64,000 nt of DNA, taken from contig JAENWW010000004.1 of the NCBI GenBank assembly GCA_016649875.1, positions 44,873 to 108,872 on the forward strand. The letters are read 5' to 3'. Source of the DNA: Coriobacteriia bacterium. GTDB lineage: Bacteria > Actinomycetota > Coriobacteriia > WRKU01 > JAENWW01. The notes beneath the pieces are model-generated. The model did not search any database and was not told the origin of the DNA. It worked only from the letters and a program-made list of their open reading frames with translations. A program made the position numbers and the translations under genes. This document shows positions 35,555-44,801 of this stretch, piece by piece (position 1 is the stretch's first letter; each line of letters begins with the position of its first letter).

Positions 35555-38500
35555 ATGCCGAAAAGAAACGACATTAAAAAAATATTAGTCATCGGATCCG
35601 GACCGATTGTCATAGGCCAGGCCTGTGAGTTCGATTACTCCGGGGCGCAAGCCTGCAAGGTCTTAAAAGAGGACGGTTATGAAGTCATATTGATCAACTC
35701 GAATCCTGCGACCATCATGACAGACCCCGGCTTGGCGTCACGCACGTATATCGAACCGATAACTCCCGAGTTCGTGGAAAAAGTCATCGCAAAGGAGCGT
35801 CCTGACGCTCTTTTGCCGACACTCGGAGGACAAACGGGGCTCAACTGCGCCATCGATTGCGCGAAGGCCGGAATTCTTAGCAAATACGGCGTCGAGCTCA
35901 TCGGCGCCGACATCGACGTCATCAACAAAGGTGAAGACCGTAAATTGTTCGCCGAAGCCATGGCGCATATCGGTCTCGAGGTGCCTGAGCACGCGTATGC
36001 GTCTTCGCTCGAAGATGCGCATGCGTTTGCGAAGCTCTCCGGTTATCCTCTCGTCATCCGTCCGTCGTTCACCATGGGCGGAGCAGGTGGCGGAATCGCC
36101 TATAACCACGATGAATTCGTCGACATCGTCGCTCACGGCCTCTCGCTTTCGCCGGTACATGAGGTTCTCGTCGAGGAAAGCATAGAGGGTTGGAAAGAAT
36201 ACGAGATGGAGGTCATGCGGGATAAAAACGACAACGCCGTCATCGTATGTTCCATAGAAAACTTCGATCCGATGGGCGTGCATACTGGGGACTCCATCAC
36301 CGTCGCCCCCGCGCAGACGCTCACCGATAAAGAATACCAAACGATGCGCGATGCCTCGCTTGCCATCCTGCGAGAAATCGGTGTCGAGACCGGCGGCAGC
36401 AACGTACAATTCGCCGTGAACCCAAAAGACGACCGCCTCATGGTAATCGAGATGAATCCGCGCGTTTCGCGTTCATCGGCGCTGGCCTCCAAGGCCACCG
36501 GATTTCCGATTGCAAAAATCGCGGCACAACTCGCGGTCGGCTATACGCTTGATGAGATAGACAATGACATCACCAAAAAAACTCCGGCATGCTTCGAGCC
36601 TTCCATCGATTATACGGTGGTGAAGGTGCCGCGTTGGGCTTTCGAAAAATTTCAAGGAACCGATGAAACGTTGACCACTCGCATGAAATCGGTGGGAGAG
36701 GTCATGGCAATCGGTCGCACCTTCAACGAGGCACTCGGCAAAGCAATGCGCTCTCTGGAGAACGGCCGCGGCGGGCTCGGCTCGGATGGAAAAGACAACA
36801 TCGTCGAATCGGAATTCGAGAATAAGCTTTCCGTTCCCAATGAAAATCGAATATTTTATGTGGCCGAGGCTCTCAGGCGAGGTAAAACCGTCGAAGAAAT
36901 TCATCAATTGACAGGCATCGACCCGTGGTTTCTCGGGCATATCGGACAAGTGATTTCGGAAGAAAATGCGATTCGCGGTCGCAGCCTCGATTCGCTGGAC
37001 GAAAGTGAGCTCCTCGCGGCGAAAAAGGAGGGCTTAAGCGATATTCAGATTGCTTTTCTCACCGGTTCGACTTCAGATGAAGTGCGTGAAGCTCGCAAGT
37101 CGCTCGGCGTGATACCTTCCTTTAAATCTGTCGATACGTGTGCCGGCGAGTTCGCTTCGTTTACGCCGTACTACTATAAAACGTACGACTCTCAAGATGA
37201 GTTCGTTCCCGCTACCAAGCCCCGCGTCATGATTTTGGGCGCCGGACCGAACCGAATCGGACAGGGAATCGAGTTCGATTACTGTTGTGTCCACGCGGCG
37301 TACGCCCTCTCGGCGATGGGATACGAGACGATTATGGTCAACTGCAACCCCGAAACGGTGTCCACCGACTACGACACCTCCGATAGGCTGTATTTCGAAC
37401 CGTTGACCTTCGAAGATGTCATGGACATCGTCGATGTGGAAAAGCCGGTCGGAGTTCTTGTGACTTTCGGCGGACAGACTCCGCTTAAACTCGCTCGACA
37501 GTTGGAAGACGCCGGTGTCCCCATCATGGGAACCAAGCCCGAGGCAATCGATTTGGCGGAAGATCGTAAGCGTTTCTCGGCGATTCTCGATGAACTCGGT
37601 ATTTTGTATCCCGCCGCCGGAACCGCCAACAGTTTTGAAGAAGCGGTTCAAGTCGCTGAAACCATCGGTTTTCCTCTGTTGGTGCGCCCCAGCTACGTTC
37701 TCGGCGGACGCGGCATGGTGATAGCTTACGATGAGAAGTATCTCGCAAAATATATGGAGGAGGCCACCCGCATCTCTCCCGACCATCCCGTTTTGCTCGA
37801 TCGTTTCTTGGAAGGCGCGATCGAGGTGGATTTCGATGCCGTATGCGATGGCGAATCGGTCTACGTCGGCGGCGTCATGGAACACATCGAGGAGGCTGGA
37901 ATTCATTCCGGCGACTCGGCGTGCTGTATTCCTCCGTTCACTTTGGCCGAAGATATCATTTCGCGCATAAGGGAGCACGGGCGTAAACTCGCTTTGCGAT
38001 TGGGCGTCGTCGGTCTGATGAACGTGCAGTTCGCGGTCAAAGATTCTGCAATCTATGTGCTCGAAGTCAATCCACGTGCGAGCCGTACCGTACCGTTCGT
38101 GTCCAAGGCGACCGGCGTGCCTTTGGCGAAAATCGCCGCGCGCGTCATGGCCGGCGCAAAGCTGTCCGACATGCATCTACCCGACGATGCAAACCGTAAA
38201 TTCGACCGTTTTTGCGTCAAAGAGGCGGTCATGCCGTTTGGTCGTTTCCCCGGTTCCGACTCGATACTCGGACCCGAAATGAAATCGACCGGAGAAGTCA
38301 TGGGCAGTGCGAGCGATTTTCCGAGTGCATACGCCAAAAGCCAACTCTCCATCGATTATTCCATGCCCGAGTCCGGCACGGCGTTCCTCTCGGTATGCGA
38401 CCGCGATAAGCGAGAAATCGTACAGATCGCCCAAAGTTTGAAGCATCTCGGATTCGACATCATGTCGACGAGCGGGACGGCCAAGGTAATCGCGGCGGCC

Positions 38501-38785
38501 GGCATCCCTGTGAAAACCGTCTTCAAAAAGCATGAGGGTCGCCCCAATATCGTCGACGAGGTAACCAACGGTAATGTCGCCCTCGTCATCAATACCCCCT
38601 TCGGACAAGAAACTCGCTCGGACGGTTATCATATCCGTTCTGTCGCCATAAGAAACGGCGTCACCAATGTGACGACCATGGCTGCAGCCCATGCCCTCGT
38701 CTCAGCAATCGGGGCTCGTGCGCGCGGGAGTCTTGATGTCTGTGCCATCCAAGATTTCAATGCGGCAAGCGGAGTTGAGTACTGA
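35555..38785 (+). CDS. carB: Carbamoyl-phosphate synthase large subunit
   Basis: Makes carbamoyl phosphate from bicarbonate, ammonia and two ATP. 1076 residues in the usual duplicated form: first ATP-grasp half from [21 protein letters not shown], second from [20 protein letters not shown] (about residue 560), each with ATP-grasp motifs such as [10 protein letters not shown] and [12 protein letters not shown]-terminal MGS-like allosteric domain (about 940-1076) is the site where UMP usually inhibits. No strong ribosome site; five bases after the stress gene, so translation is probably coupled. Confidence 0.97.
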   Translation: MPKRNDIKKILVIGSGPIVIGQACEFDYSGAQACKVLKEDGYEVILINSNPATIMTDPGLASRTYIEPITPEFVEKVIAKERPDALLPTLGGQTGLNCAIDCAKAGILSKYGVELIGADIDVINKGEDRKLFAEAMAHIGLEVPEHAYASSLEDAHAFAKLSGYPLVIRPSFTMGGAGGGIAYNHDEFVDIVAHGLSLSPVHEVLVEESIEGWKEYEMEVMRDKNDNAVIVCSIENFDPMGVHTGDSITVAPAQTLTDKEYQTMRDASLAILREIGVETGGSNVQFAVNPKDDRLMVIEMNPRVSRSSALASKATGFPIAKIAAQLAVGYTLDEIDNDITKKTPACFEPSIDYTVVKVPRWAFEKFQGTDETLTTRMKSVGEVMAIGRTFNEALGKAMRSLENGRGGLGSDGKDNIVESEFENKLSVPNENRIFYVAEALRRGKTVEEIHQLTGIDPWFLGHIGQVISEENAIRGRSLDSLDESELLAAKKEGLSDIQIAFLTGSTSDEVREARKSLGVIPSFKSVDTCAGEFASFTPYYYKTYDSQDEFVPATKPRVMILGAGPNRIGQGIEFDYCCVHAAYALSAMGYETIMVNCNPETVSTDYDTSDRLYFEPLTFEDVMDIVDVEKPVGVLVTFGGQTPLKLARQLEDAGVPIMGTKPEAIDLAEDRKRFSAILDELGILYPAAGTANSFEEAVQVAETIGFPLLVRPSYVLGGRGMVIAYDEKYLAKYMEEATRISPDHPVLLDRFLEGAIEVDFDAVCDGESVYVGGVMEHIEEAGIHSGDSACCIPPFTLAEDIISRIREHGRKLALRLGVVGLMNVQFAVKDSAIYVLEVNPRASRTVPFVSKATGVPLAKIAARVMAGAKLSDMHLPDDANRKFDRFCVKEAVMPFGRFPGSDSILGPEMKSTGEVMGSASDFPSAYAKSQLSIDYSMPESGTAFLSVCDRDKREIVQIAQSLKHLGFDIMSTSGTAKVIAAAGIPVKTVFKKHEGRPNIVDEVTNGNVALVINTPFGQETRSDGYHIRSVAIRNGVTNVTTMAAAHALVSAIGARARGSLDVCAIQDFNAASGVEY

Positions 38786-39645
38786 TGTGCCAAAGTTCCC
38801 CAGCCATAAGTCGTGCGCAAGATAGAGACCGAGGTGGTCCGGTATCTCGCCCGAAACCTTTCGTTGAAACCGTCGAAGTTATCTCCAACCGGGAGATATG
38901 CCCCGGTGTCCACTCGATTGTTTTGGTTGCTCCTCGCATTGCGAAAACAATCTTGCCCGGTCAGTTCATCCATCTCGACATCGATAAAGACGCCCTTACG
39001 CTTCGGCGTCCGCTCTCAGTGTATAAAACCGACGGCGAGAAAATAGAGATCCTCTACCAAATCGTCGGCGTCGGCACCGACATGCTGTCGAAAATGACGA
39101 CCTCGGACACCATGAGCGCCGTCGGCCCCCTCGGGCGCGACTGGCCGGTTAAGGCTGAGGCAAAGCGCGCTTTGCTCGTCGCCGGCGGACTCGGTGCCGC
39201 ACCCCTCGGTATGCTCACGGAAAAACTCCGCGCGCAGGGAACGCAGATTTATTTTGCGCAGGGAAGCACCACCGAAGATAGGCTCATTGCACGCGACGCA
39301 TTCGCCGTTGAGGTCGATGAGCACGCAATCGCCACCGATGACGGTTCATGCGGGGTGTGCGGTTTCGTCACCGCTCCGGTCAAGACGTTCATCGATGACA
39401 TCTTGTTCGACATCGCCTATGTGTGCGGACCCGAGCCCATGCAGCGTGGCGTGGTAGATTTGTTGAAAACGAAGCACATAGAAACCTACGTTTCGCTCGA
39501 GCGTCTCATGGCGTGCGGAATCGGCGCGTGTCTTTCTTGCGTCGTTCCCACGATAAACGGGCTCAAGCGCGCCTGTGTCGACGGTCCGGTGTTTAATGCC
39601 GAGGAGGTGTTGTGGAATGAAGCAGTCGAGTCCAGAGTCCATTAA
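38785..39645 (+). CDS. pyrK: Dihydroorotate dehydrogenase electron-transfer subunit
   Basis: Iron-sulfur flavoprotein that passes electrons from dihydroorotate dehydrogenase to NAD+. 286 residues: an FAD-binding barrel with LRRPLSVYK, an NAD-binding part LLVAGGLGAAPLGML, and a [2Fe-2S] site near the C-terminus, Cys-x4-Cys-x2-Cys in CGIGACLSC plus the cysteine of RACVDGPVF. The first 20 residues are poorly conserved; the ATG 38785 overlaps the carB stop (TGATG) and is the natural start. Pairs with pyrD, which overlaps its 3' end. Confidence 0.94.
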   Translation: MCQSSPAISRAQDRDRGGPVSRPKPFVETVEVISNREICPGVHSIVLVAPRIAKTILPGQFIHLDIDKDALTLRRPLSVYKTDGEKIEILYQIVGVGTDMLSKMTTSDTMSAVGPLGRDWPVKAEAKRALLVAGGLGAAPLGMLTEKLRAQGTQIYFAQGSTTEDRLIARDAFAVEVDEHAIATDDGSCGVCGFVTAPVKTFIDDILFDIAYVCGPEPMQRGVVDLLKTKHIETYVSLERLMACGIGACLSCVVPTINGLKRACVDGPVFNAEEVLWNEAVESRVH

Positions 39646-40561
39646 TACTTCGGTCGAATTTGCCGGAATGTCGCTGGCAAGTCCCATCACCGTCGCCTCG
39701 GGAACATTCGGTGCCGGAAAAGAATTTTCCGACTTCGTACGCCTCGAAAAGCTCGGTGCCGTCGTCACCAAAGGAGTGTCACCCGTTGCGTGGAGTGGCA
39801 ATGCCGGCCGCCGTATCGTCGAGACAACCGGCGGAATGCTCAATTCCATCGGTCTTCAAAACCCGGGCGTGGAATCTTTCGTGCAGCATGATTTGGCATG
39901 GCTTAAAGAGAATGCGCCGAAAGCGCATGTTTTTGTGAATGTGTGCGGGCACAATAGGCAAGACTTCATCGAGGTCGTCGAGCGTCTCGATGAAGAGGAG
40001 GGCGTGTCGGCTTACGAGATCAATATCTCTTGTCCGAACGTCGATGCCGGTGGCATGGCCTTCGGTGTGAAGTGCGATGCGGCGGCAGATATCATCTCAG
40101 CGGTCCGAGCTGCGACAAAAAGGCCCATCATTGCGAAACTGACACCGAATGTCACCGATATCACCGAAATCGCCCGTGCGGTCGAGGCGGCCGGCGCGGA
40201 CGGAATCTCATTGATCAACACCGTACTCGGTATGGCAATCGATGCACATTCGTTCAGGCCGGTGCTCAAAAGGGGAGTCGGCGGTCTTTCCGGTCCGGCC
40301 ATCAAGCCTATTGCGCTTCGCATGGTGTACGAGACTTCGAAAGCCGTATCCATTCCTCTCATCGGTATGGGTGGGGTGTCAACGGGCATCGATGTCGTGG
40401 AGTTCATGCTCGCCGGTGCCACGCTCGTTGCAATCGGCACAGCGAATTTTAAAGATCCCCGCGCGACAGGACTTGCGCTCGACGAGCTGAAAAGCTTTTG
40501 TTCCTCGCACGATATCGATGCGGTATCCGATTTAATCGGAGCCCTCAAAGAAGGAGCGTAA
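39617..40561 (+). CDS. pyrD: Dihydroorotate dehydrogenase, NAD-dependent class 1B
   Basis: Oxidises dihydroorotate to orotate with FMN; class 1B works with PyrK and NAD+, which suits an anaerobe. 314 residues, TIM barrel with catalytic Cys139 in NISCPNVD, KLTPNVTDI, and LIGMGGVSTGIDVVEF. The ATG follows GAGGAGG inside the end of pyrK (29-base overlap), and an in-frame ATG 42 bases earlier lacks such a site. Stop overlaps pyrF (TAATG). Confidence 0.95.
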   Translation: MKQSSPESINTSVEFAGMSLASPITVASGTFGAGKEFSDFVRLEKLGAVVTKGVSPVAWSGNAGRRIVETTGGMLNSIGLQNPGVESFVQHDLAWLKENAPKAHVFVNVCGHNRQDFIEVVERLDEEEGVSAYEINISCPNVDAGGMAFGVKCDAAADIISAVRAATKRPIIAKLTPNVTDITEIARAVEAAGADGISLINTVLGMAIDAHSFRPVLKRGVGGLSGPAIKPIALRMVYETSKAVSIPLIGMGGVSTGIDVVEFMLAGATLVAIGTANFKDPRATGLALDELKSFCSSHDIDAVSDLIGALKEGA

Positions 40562-41277
40562 TGAAAACAGCGAAAGAATCGCTTATCGTCGCACTCGACG
40601 GCAGTCCCGAGCAGATAAAAGAGTGGGGGAGCGAACTGGAAGGCACCGTCGATTGGATAAAAATCGGAATGACGAATTTTTACAGTGCCGGTCCCGATAT
40701 CGTCACCTACTTCAAGGATCGCGGGTTCAAAGTGTTTCTTGATTTGAAAATGCATGATATCCCCCATCAGGTGGAGGGTGGCGCTTACCAACTCGGAAAG
40801 CTCGGGGTCGATATGTTCACCGTGCACGCGTCCGGTGGACCCGACATGATATCAAAGGCAGTGAGAGGAGCCACCGAAGGGGCGCAAGATGCCGGGCATG
40901 CGGTTCCTGTCATCCTTGCGGTAACGGTCTTGACCTCGATGGATGATGCCACTTTGCATGAGCTCGGCGTCGAAAATCCTGCCTCCGTTCAGGTACCGCT
41001 TTTTGCGCGGATGAGTGTTGCTGCCGGAGCTACGGGGATCGTCTGTTCACCGCTCGAAGCCACCGACGTGGTTGCGGCCATAGGACCGGACAAGGTAGTG
41101 GTCACGCCCGGCATTCGGCCGAAATGGTCGACAAAAGACGACCAGACGAGAATCACCACGCCTGCTCAGGCATTGAAGAACGGGGCGACCCATTTAGTCG
41201 TCGGCCGCCCGATTACCACTGCGCTTAACATAAAGGAGGCGGCACGAAAAGTGCTCGCCGAGATGGAAGAAGGATAG
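40561..41277 (+). CDS. pyrF: Orotidine 5'-phosphate decarboxylase
   Basis: Final step to UMP. 238 residues of TIM-barrel type: IVALDG start, the catalytic Asp-Lys-x-x-Asp block in FLDLKMHDIPHQV near residue 60, and the phosphate loop PGIRP plus VVGRPIT near the end. Starts on the base that ends pyrD with GGAG upstream; pyrE follows four bases later. Confidence 0.96.
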   Translation: MKTAKESLIVALDGSPEQIKEWGSELEGTVDWIKIGMTNFYSAGPDIVTYFKDRGFKVFLDLKMHDIPHQVEGGAYQLGKLGVDMFTVHASGGPDMISKAVRGATEGAQDAGHAVPVILAVTVLTSMDDATLHELGVENPASVQVPLFARMSVAAGATGIVCSPLEATDVVAAIGPDKVVVTPGIRPKWSTKDDQTRITTPAQALKNGATHLVVGRPITTALNIKEAARKVLAEMEEG

Positions 41278-41280
41278 CCG

Positions 41281-41862
41281 ATGCTCACCGATGCACAAAT
41301 TTATGACAGTCTGATTCAGACGAATGCCCTTCGTAAAGGGCACTTTCAACTGACCTCCGGCCGTCACTCGGACACGTACGTGCAATGTGCACGCGTTCTC
41401 GAAGATCCGACCTTGACACTCGAACTTGCGAAAGAAGCAGTCGCCCGTCTTCCGAAAGACATCGATATCGATGTCGTGGCGGCTCCTGCAGTCGGCGGCA
41501 TTCTCATCGGATTCGCTGTTGCGCAAGCGCTGGGGAAACGTTTCATTTTTTCCGAGCGTCAAAACGGGGAAATGGTATTTCGTCGTTCCTTCGAACTTGC
41601 GCCCGGCACGAAAGTGCTCGTCGTGGAGGATGTCGTTACAACCGGCGGTTCGGTTGCCGAAGTCATCAAACTCGTTGAAGAGGCGGGCGCGCAAACCGTG
41701 GGCGTCGTTTCGCTCATCGATCGCGGCGGGGACAAGAAGTTTACCGCCGACTTTTGGCCGCTTCTCACTCTCGAGGTAGCTTCTTGGGATCGTCAGGATT
41801 GTCGGCTCTGCAAAGACGGGGTCGATATATATTCGCCCGGTTCGCGTAGACTTACCAAGTAA
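41281..41862 (+). CDS. pyrE: Orotate phosphoribosyltransferase
   Basis: Joins orotate and PRPP to give OMP. 193 residues: N-terminal [19 protein letters not shown] loop [17 protein letters not shown] near residue 118, and APAVGGI. Last gene of the pyr operon, which therefore encodes all six activities from carbamoyl phosphate to UMP. A cysteine-rich tail [11 protein letters not shown] is typical of Gram-positive members. I see no strong hairpin directly after it. Confidence 0.95.
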   Translation: MLTDAQIYDSLIQTNALRKGHFQLTSGRHSDTYVQCARVLEDPTLTLELAKEAVARLPKDIDIDVVAAPAVGGILIGFAVAQALGKRFIFSERQNGEMVFRRSFELAPGTKVLVVEDVVTTGGSVAEVIKLVEEAGAQTVGVVSLIDRGGDKKFTADFWPLLTLEVASWDRQDCRLCKDGVDIYSPGSRRLTK

Positions 41863-41880
41863 ACTCCACGCGCCTCGGCG

Positions 41881-41909
41881 TTGCATGTGCGGCTACTTGC
41901 TGGTATAGT
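41881..41909 (+). promoter_or_regulatory. Promoter of rpsO
   Basis: TTGCAT (41881-41886), 17-base spacer, TATAGT (41904-41909), with a further TGG before the -10 (extended type). Start expected near 41916, leaving a leader of about 105 bases. Confidence 0.7.
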
Positions 41910-41915
41910 TGTGAG

Positions 41916-42020
41916 GTTGTTTGTCGGTACCTTGTTCTTGGTTTCGAGACCACCTCGTCTCCCTACTCAGAGCACAGGCGAATGCATCCACGGGAAGTGG
42001 AATGCGGAAATGAGGTAAAA
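41916..42020 (+). promoter_or_regulatory. rpsO leader with candidate S15 autoregulatory structure
   Basis: The untranslated leader is long for a 270-base gene. A clear hairpin, GCATCCAC (41984-41991) with GTGGAATGC (41997-42005, one bulged A) around GGGAA, lies 15 bases before the ATG and next to the GAGGT ribosome site. S15 represses its own mRNA through leader structures in several bacterial phyla; this one is a candidate by position only. Confidence 0.45.
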
Positions 42021-42290
42021 ATGGCTCTTTCACAAGAGGTCAAAGCGGCGATTATCGCCGAGTACGGTAAGGATGCAAAGGACTCGGGCTCAGCCTCGGT
42101 TCAAGTTGCGTTGTTGACGACTCGTATCAAGGAATTGACCGAGCACCTCAAGATTCACAAGGGCGATCACCATACCCGTCGTGGACTTCTCAAGCTCGTC
42201 GGTCAGCGTCGTCGTTTGATGAACTACATCAAGTCGAAGGACATCGAAGCATATCGTGAGCTCATCGTGAAACTCGGTATCCGCGGCTAG
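42021..42290 (+). CDS. rpsO: 30S ribosomal protein S15
   Basis: Binds the central domain of 16S rRNA early in 30S assembly. 89 residues, exactly the family length, with [22 protein letters not shown] and the RNA-binding [21 protein letters not shown]. The ATG at 42021 after GAGG is the family start; the frame is open 39 bases upstream into the leader but that part forms the hairpin. A terminator follows, so it is a one-gene transcript, unlike the common rpsO-pnp pair. Confidence 0.98.
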   Translation: MALSQEVKAAIIAEYGKDAKDSGSASVQVALLTTRIKELTEHLKIHKGDHHTRRGLLKLVGQRRRLMNYIKSKDIEAYRELIVKLGIRG

Positions 42291-42314
42291 TCGCACATTT
42301 CAAACGGTTAATTG

Positions 42315-42345
42315 AAAGGAGCAGCCATCGTGCTGCTCCTTTTTT
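42315..42345 (+). terminator. Terminator of rpsO
   Basis: Perfect 11-bp stem AAAGGAGCAGC (42315-42325) with GCTGCTCCTTT (42332-42342), 6-base loop, then a T tract to 42345. Confidence 0.95.
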
Positions 42346-42348
42346 ATG

Positions 42349-42354
42349 TATAAT
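42349..42354 (+). promoter_or_regulatory. Possible -10 of the iorA promoter
   Basis: A consensus TATAAT sits directly behind the rpsO terminator, 36 bases before the iorA ATG. A -35 would fall inside the terminator's right arm and is not consensus. Confidence 0.4.
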
Positions 42355-42390
42355 TTACTTTTACTCGCTACAGCGCTGAAAGGTCGTCAT

Positions 42391-44220
42391 ATGGCGCAAA
42401 AAACTGCATTTCTCATGGGGAATCAAGCTATCGCACACGGTGCCCTGGCTGCCGGTATCACGGTCGCTGCCGGGTATCCGGGAACGCCTTCCTCCGAAAT
42501 CATAGAGACGATTGCAAAAAACAACACCGAGCGCATACATGTCGAGTGGTCCACAAACGAAAAAGCCGCGCTCGAAGTGGCATCCGGTGCCTCATTCGCC
42601 GGTGCCCGAACGTTGGTCACCATGAAACAGGTCGGGCTCAACGTCGCCTCCGATCCACTTATGAGCTTGGCCTATATCGGCATAAAAGGCGGGATGGTCG
42701 TCGTCGTCGCAGACGATCCGGGACCGATATCTTCACAGACCGAACAAGACACCCGTACTTTCGCACAGTATTCCAAGCTACCGGTGTTCGATCCTTCGTC
42801 GCCCGAAGAAGCTTATGAGATGATTTTCGATGCTTTTGAGCTATCGGAGAAATATCATACGCCGGTGTTGTTGCGCCCTACCACGCGCGTATGTCACGGT
42901 TATGCGCAGGTTCAATTGCGGGAGGCGGAGATTCATGTTCCGACCGGATTCTCCAAAGACCCCAAGTGGGTGATCTTCCCTCGCTTGTCCTATGAAAATC
43001 ATAAAGCCATCGAAGTTCGCAATCCGAAAATCGGGGAGGAGTTTTCTTCGTATGGCAAGAACTTCATCGAAGGAACAGGTCGCCTCGGAATTGCGTGTGG
43101 AGGCATTTCGTATGCATACGTGAAAGAAGCGCTGAAAGAGTTTTCAGCTGAGATAACCCTTTTTAAAGTGTCGACGCCGTTTCCGTTTCCGGATGCGCTC
43201 GCGCTTGAATTTTTGGCGCAGGTGGAAGAGGTGCTCGTCATAGAGGAGCTCGATCCCGTTATCGAGAGGGCGCTGATTGCCCTGTGCGGTTCGAATAAGG
43301 TTGAATCCCGTATTCACGGTAAGCTCGACGGAACGACCGAATTTTCCGGTGAGCAGAGCACGGAGACAGCCGCGGAGCTTATCGCGCAACTGTTAGGAGA
43401 AGCATCCTCTTCACTCGATGTCGAGGAAGACCTCACCACGACCGCGCGAGGCGATATTCCTGTTCTTCCGATTCGGCCACCCTCACTTTGTGCGGGATGT
43501 CCTCATAGGGCAGCGTTCTACGCGGTGAAACAAGCCGCAAAAGGTCACAAAGCGGTATTCTCCGGAGATATCGGGTGTTATACACTCGGTAATACGCCTC
43601 CGCTCGATATGGTCGACACGTGTCTGTGCATGGGCGCGGGCATCACTCAGGCGCAAGGGCTACATATCGTCGAGCCTGATGCGTTGAATTTCGCTTTCAT
43701 CGGAGATTCGACGTTTTTCGCTTCCGGTATGACCGGAATTGTAAACGCCGTTTACAACCAAACCGATATCACCGTCATCATCCTCGACAATTCGACGACC
43801 GCCATGACCGGCGGACAGGCGCATCCCGGTACGAGCAAGACGCTGATGGGGACGACTTCACCGCACATCTCCCTCGAAGAAGTGCTTACGTCACTACAAG
43901 TCGGACTCGTATTGACCGACAACCCGCTCGATCTCGCCTCATCAATCTCAACGGTGACAGAGGCGATGAATTTCGAAGGTGTTTCAGCGGTTGTATTCAA
44001 AGCACCCTGCGTGCAACTCTTCAAAACCGCTCTTCGCGCGGTTGTCGACTTGGATAAATGCACCGGTTGCAAGCGCTGCATCCATCAAATAGGCTGTCCG
44101 GCATTGGTGCTAGGCGCAGGTAAAGTCGTTATAGACGACTCTTTATGCAACGGATGCGGGCTCTGCCTTTCTTTGTGCAATTTCTCCGCCATCTCTTTGA
44201 CGGGAGGCGTTTGCTCATGA
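42391..44220 (+). CDS. iorA: Indolepyruvate ferredoxin oxidoreductase, alpha subunit
   Basis: Oxygen-sensitive, thiamine-diphosphate enzyme that turns aryl-pyruvates into aryl-acetyl-CoA while reducing ferredoxin. 609 residues: N-terminal pyrimidine-binding domain (GYPGTPSSEI), transferase domain, TPP domain with GDIGCYTLG and FIGDSTFFASG, and a C-terminal bi-cluster ferredoxin domain with CTGCKRC...C and CNGCGLCLSLC. The ATG follows GAAAGG; the open frame starts 45 bases earlier. Overlaps iorB by four bases. Substrate preference (indole-, phenyl-, hydroxyphenylpyruvate) is inferred from the family. Confidence 0.95.
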   Translation: MAQKTAFLMGNQAIAHGALAAGITVAAGYPGTPSSEIIETIAKNNTERIHVEWSTNEKAALEVASGASFAGARTLVTMKQVGLNVASDPLMSLAYIGIKGGMVVVVADDPGPISSQTEQDTRTFAQYSKLPVFDPSSPEEAYEMIFDAFELSEKYHTPVLLRPTTRVCHGYAQVQLREAEIHVPTGFSKDPKWVIFPRLSYENHKAIEVRNPKIGEEFSSYGKNFIEGTGRLGIACGGISYAYVKEALKEFSAEITLFKVSTPFPFPDALALEFLAQVEEVLVIEELDPVIERALIALCGSNKVESRIHGKLDGTTEFSGEQSTETAAELIAQLLGEASSSLDVEEDLTTTARGDIPVLPIRPPSLCAGCPHRAAFYAVKQAAKGHKAVFSGDIGCYTLGNTPPLDMVDTCLCMGAGITQAQGLHIVEPDALNFAFIGDSTFFASGMTGIVNAVYNQTDITVIILDNSTTAMTGGQAHPGTSKTLMGTTSPHISLEEVLTSLQVGLVLTDNPLDLASSISTVTEAMNFEGVSAVVFKAPCVQLFKTALRAVVDLDKCTGCKRCIHQIGCPALVLGAGKVVIDDSLCNGCGLCLSLCNFSAISLTGGVCS

Positions 44221-44801
44221 CGGATTGCCTCTTGACGGGTGTGGGCGGGCAAGGGATAGTGTTCGCTTCCAAGCTCATTTCTCAGACCGCCATGCGTCAA
44301 GGCCGAAAGGTGCGCACCGCAGAGACCATCGGCATGGCTCAGCGCGGTGGAAGTGTCGTGAGCCATGTTCGCATCGGGGAGGATGACTATTCACCGCTCA
44401 TTGCCAAAAAGCATGCGGATCTCATCATCGGCTTCGAGCCGAGCGAGACGGTGCGCGTCATAGATTATCTGAAAAGTGACGGTGCGGTGGTCGTCAACAA
44501 CCAAGGGGTGCAAAGCATCTCGGCGGCTTTGACCGGTGACGAATACGAAGTCGGTACGGCACTCGACTATCTTTCCTCATTACCGATTCGACTCGTCGTC
44601 TGCGACGGTTGGCGACTTTGTCGCGAAGTGCAAAACTCAAAGGTGCTCAACGTCGCCCTCGTCGGTGCAGCTGCGGCTGCCGGTGCGCTCGATATGAGTA
44701 TCGCCGAACTGTCCGAAACAATCAGGGCCATCGCTCCCTCGAGGTTTATCGATCTCAATATCAAAGCACTCGAAATCGGGGCAAAAGGAGTGAAAGAATG
44801 A
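44217..44801 (+). CDS. iorB: Indolepyruvate ferredoxin oxidoreductase, beta subunit
   Basis: Gamma-type (pyruvate oxidoreductase C-like) subunit that completes IorAB. 194 residues: LLTGVGGQGIVFASKLIS is the family N-terminus, followed by ETIGMAQRGGSVVSHVRIG. Start overlaps the iorA stop as ATGA and its own stop overlaps the paaK ATG the same way, so the three genes are one translational unit. Confidence 0.94.
   Translation: MTDCLLTGVGGQGIVFASKLISQTAMRQGRKVRTAETIGMAQRGGSVVSHVRIGEDDYSPLIAKKHADLIIGFEPSETVRVIDYLKSDGAVVVNNQGVQSISAALTGDEYEVGTALDYLSSLPIRLVVCDGWRLCREVQNSKVLNVALVGAAAAAGALDMSIAELSETIRAIAPSRFIDLNIKALEIGAKGVKE

Noticed and set aside
37073..38176. 367-residue minus-strand frame inside carB
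   Set aside because: Antisense shadow of a strongly conserved enzyme domain, no ribosome site or family features.
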